A stretch of 33,096 bases of DNA from Terriglobia bacterium (GTDB lineage Bacteria > Acidobacteriota > Terriglobia > UBA7540), in the NCBI GenBank assembly GCA_030041095.1, contig JASHON010000042.1, positions 1 to 33,096 on the forward strand, read 5' to 3'. Positions 31,711 through 33,096 of this stretch are shown here, piece after piece. Position numbers and translations under genes: made by a program. Each line of letters opens with the position of its first letter. The stretch's first letter is position 1. The notes under the pieces were generated by a model. It was not told the origin of the DNA, searched no databases, and saw only the letters and a list, made by a program, of their open reading frames with translations.

Positions 31711-32727
31711 TTACCACTCGACAAGCCCCTTGCGGTAGGCTTCGTCTCCGTTGGCCCAGCGGGGCAGGCGCTCGGGTGTTTCCGGGTAAGCCACGCGGTG
31801 GGTGATCCACCGCCCCGCATCGATGAGGCCGCTTTCCATCAATCGGATGGTCCGGCGAAGGTCCGCGCTGGTTGCGTTCCGGCTCGCGTATAGGGTGACT
31901 TCGTGGGAATGGAAATAAGGGTCGTTGAAAGTCAGGTCTCCCTGAAATAAACCCACAAGAATTACCTTGCCTCCGTGCGCGACATAATGAAAGGACTTCA
32001 TCATCGCGTCGCGATTTCCGGTGCAGTCAAAAACGACCGTGGGCAAATCGCCGCTGCCCCATTCCAGGAGTTCAGGAACTGGGTCTTTGGCCGCGTTGAG
32101 GCAATGCGGAATCTTGAGTGCATCACGGCACCAGGCAAGCCGCCGCTCATCAATATCCATGACACTCGCCCTGAGCCCTGCAAGGCGCACGAACTCAATG
32201 ACGGCCAGGCCGATGGGGCCGGCGCCGACCACGAGCACCGTATCCTCCGGCGTGAGGGCCGCTCTCCCGACCGCGTGCAGCCCGACGCTGAGCATTTCCA
32301 CGATCGCAAGCTGGTCGAAAGAAAGCGAGCCAGATTGGTGTAGCTTCGAGCGTGGCAGTGTGAGCATCTCCCTCATGCCGCCGTCTGTATGCACGCCCAG
32401 AACCTTTAATCCGGAACAGCAATTCGTCTTGCCGCGACGGCACGCACCACACAAGCCGCAACTGAGATAAGGCTCAACCGCGCAACGGTCGCCCGGCTTC
32501 AGTCCGGAATCTTCAGCGCGCACTTCGAGAACTTCCACCGCCAACTCGTGGCCCAAGATGCGCGGATAACTGAAAAACGGCTGACGGCCGTGGAAGGCGT
32601 GCAAGTCCGTGCCGCACACCCCCACTCTTCGAACGCGTACCAGTGCTTCATCCGGAGCAGGTGGCGGGGGCGAATCCACGTCTGCTACTCGAAGCTCTCC
32701 GGGCTTAACCAGGACAACTGCTTTCAA
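31711..32727 (-). CDS. Zinc-dependent alcohol/polyol dehydrogenase (MDR superfamily)
   Basis: 338 residues from a TTG at 32727, supported by GAGGAG 6 nt upstream. The catalytic zinc ligands Cys38 (GVCGTDLHAFHG) and His60-Glu61 (LGHE) are present, as are the structural-zinc cysteines Cys90, Cys93, Cys96 and Cys104. The NAD(P) site is VLVVGAGPIGLAVIEF, followed by SVMDIDERRL, whose Asp suggests NAD. The pattern fits sorbitol/threonine/galactonate-type dehydrogenases (RspB/YjjN-like). The substrate is not clear. It may be co-transcribed with the GT39 gene. Confidence 0.92.
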   Translation of the reverse strand: MKAVVLVKPGELRVADVDSPPPPAPDEALVRVRRVGVCGTDLHAFHGRQPFFSYPRILGHELAVEVLEVRAEDSGLKPGDRCAVEPYLSCGLCGACRRGKTNCCSGLKVLGVHTDGGMREMLTLPRSKLHQSGSLSFDQLAIVEMLSVGLHAVGRAALTPEDTVLVVGAGPIGLAVIEFVRLAGLRASVMDIDERRLAWCRDALKIPHCLNAAKDPVPELLEWGSGDLPTVVFDCTGNRDAMMKSFHYVAHGGKVILVGLFQGDLTFNDPYFHSHEVTLYASRNATSADLRRTIRLMESGLIDAGRWITHRVAYPETPERLPRWANGDEAYRKGLVEW

Positions 32728-32887
32728 GCGCTACTCCTCAACCTCTCTCATGAACCTGATTCTGGAAGCCACCGAGAGGTGAGCGGATAGTTTATGTTGG
32801 GGTGGCTGAATCCGCAAGACAGAGGCGGTCTGGCGCCAGGGTGATTTTGTTCTGAGCTTCAAGTTGCCAAAAGCATGCTGGGCGCTT

Positions 32888-32998
32888 GTTGAAAACGGGC
32901 GGTGCTATCATCCTGAGGAGCCAGGGCGACGAAGGATCCCTGCCTTTGCTTGATTTTCCAAATGCCGAGATGCTTCGCTAGGCTCAGCATGACATGAC
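32888..32998. repeat. Imperfect inverted intergenic repeat of the CAGCATGAC type
   Basis: CATCCTGAGGAGCCAGGGCG on the left and GAGATGCTTCGCTAGGCTCA-GCATGAC on the right are imperfect inverted copies ('ATCCTGAG..GCGAAGGATC' style). This class of repeat is common between genes in Acidobacteriota and relatives. The rest of 32728-33096 holds nothing recognisable up to the window end. Confidence 0.5.
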
Positions 32999-33096
32999 CC
33001 GAAGTGTTTCTTCATCGCCCTGTCAGAACAAATTTACCGTGGGTCTGCACGGCGAGATATCCAGGCGCTTGATCACGCCGAGGACAACGCAGAAAG

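Overview
The window looks like a piece of an Acidobacteriota chromosome, possibly a metagenome-assembled one. The evidence is a large Oar-type TonB receptor with an N-terminal carboxypeptidase-regulatory domain, a zf-HC2-like membrane-anchor remnant, an exported CbiX-like protein, a Tat-exported Gfo/Idh/MocA oxidoreductase, high G+C, and dense intergenic repeats. No rRNA or complete tRNA is visible, so the phylum is inferred from gene content.

Region by region. (1) 1-900 is a graveyard of mobile DNA: an IS630-type transposase tail, a truncated anti-sigma-like membrane protein, a VirB4/TrbE fragment and an IstB fragment, spliced end to end. (2) 900-9521 holds two TonB-dependent receptors, a small CxCG protein and a signal-peptide-bearing CbiX-like protein. 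Three copies of a structured leader element (P1 and P2 helices with compensatory changes) precede the receptors; two of them end 12-13 nt before a Shine-Dalgarno. (3) 9774-12771 holds a PD-(D/E)XK-like nuclease and a type II restriction-modification locus: an XRE control protein, a BglII/BstYI-like endonuclease with one frameshift, and a divergent beta-class methyltransferase. A perfect 8+3+8 operator lies between the divergent promoters. (4) 12772-16215 holds short direct repeats, a small membrane protein, and an Nramp-related transporter preceded by a clear M-box (Mg2+) riboswitch and a terminator, which points to magnesium transport. (5) 16216-19565 holds a Gfo/Idh/MocA oxidoreductase next to a DUF2252 remnant, two small antitoxin-like genes, a decayed higBA pair, MITE-like repeats and a tRNA-3'-end-like fragment. 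(6) 19566-30015 is an extended kdp locus. On the minus strand run a USP-like protein, a 31-aa membrane peptide, kdpF, kdpA, kdpB, an enlarged kdpC, a small membrane protein and an outer-membrane barrel. Divergently on the plus strand lie a KdpD-like kinase lacking the usual N-terminal domains, and kdpE. An inverted repeat sits between the two arms. (7) 30081-33096 holds a GT39-type glycosyltransferase, a zinc-dependent dehydrogenase and a repeat-rich end.

Two MITE-like families share the same terminal inverted repeat (about CAGGNTGCNGAAAAA) around unrelated cores. They recur across the window, including inside the kdp operon, and one remnant supplies the stop codon of the Nramp gene. The strongest candidates for new biology are the covarying leader element before the TonB receptors, the receptor/CxCG/exported-CbiX operon, the M-box-controlled Nramp paralogue, and the rearranged kdp system.
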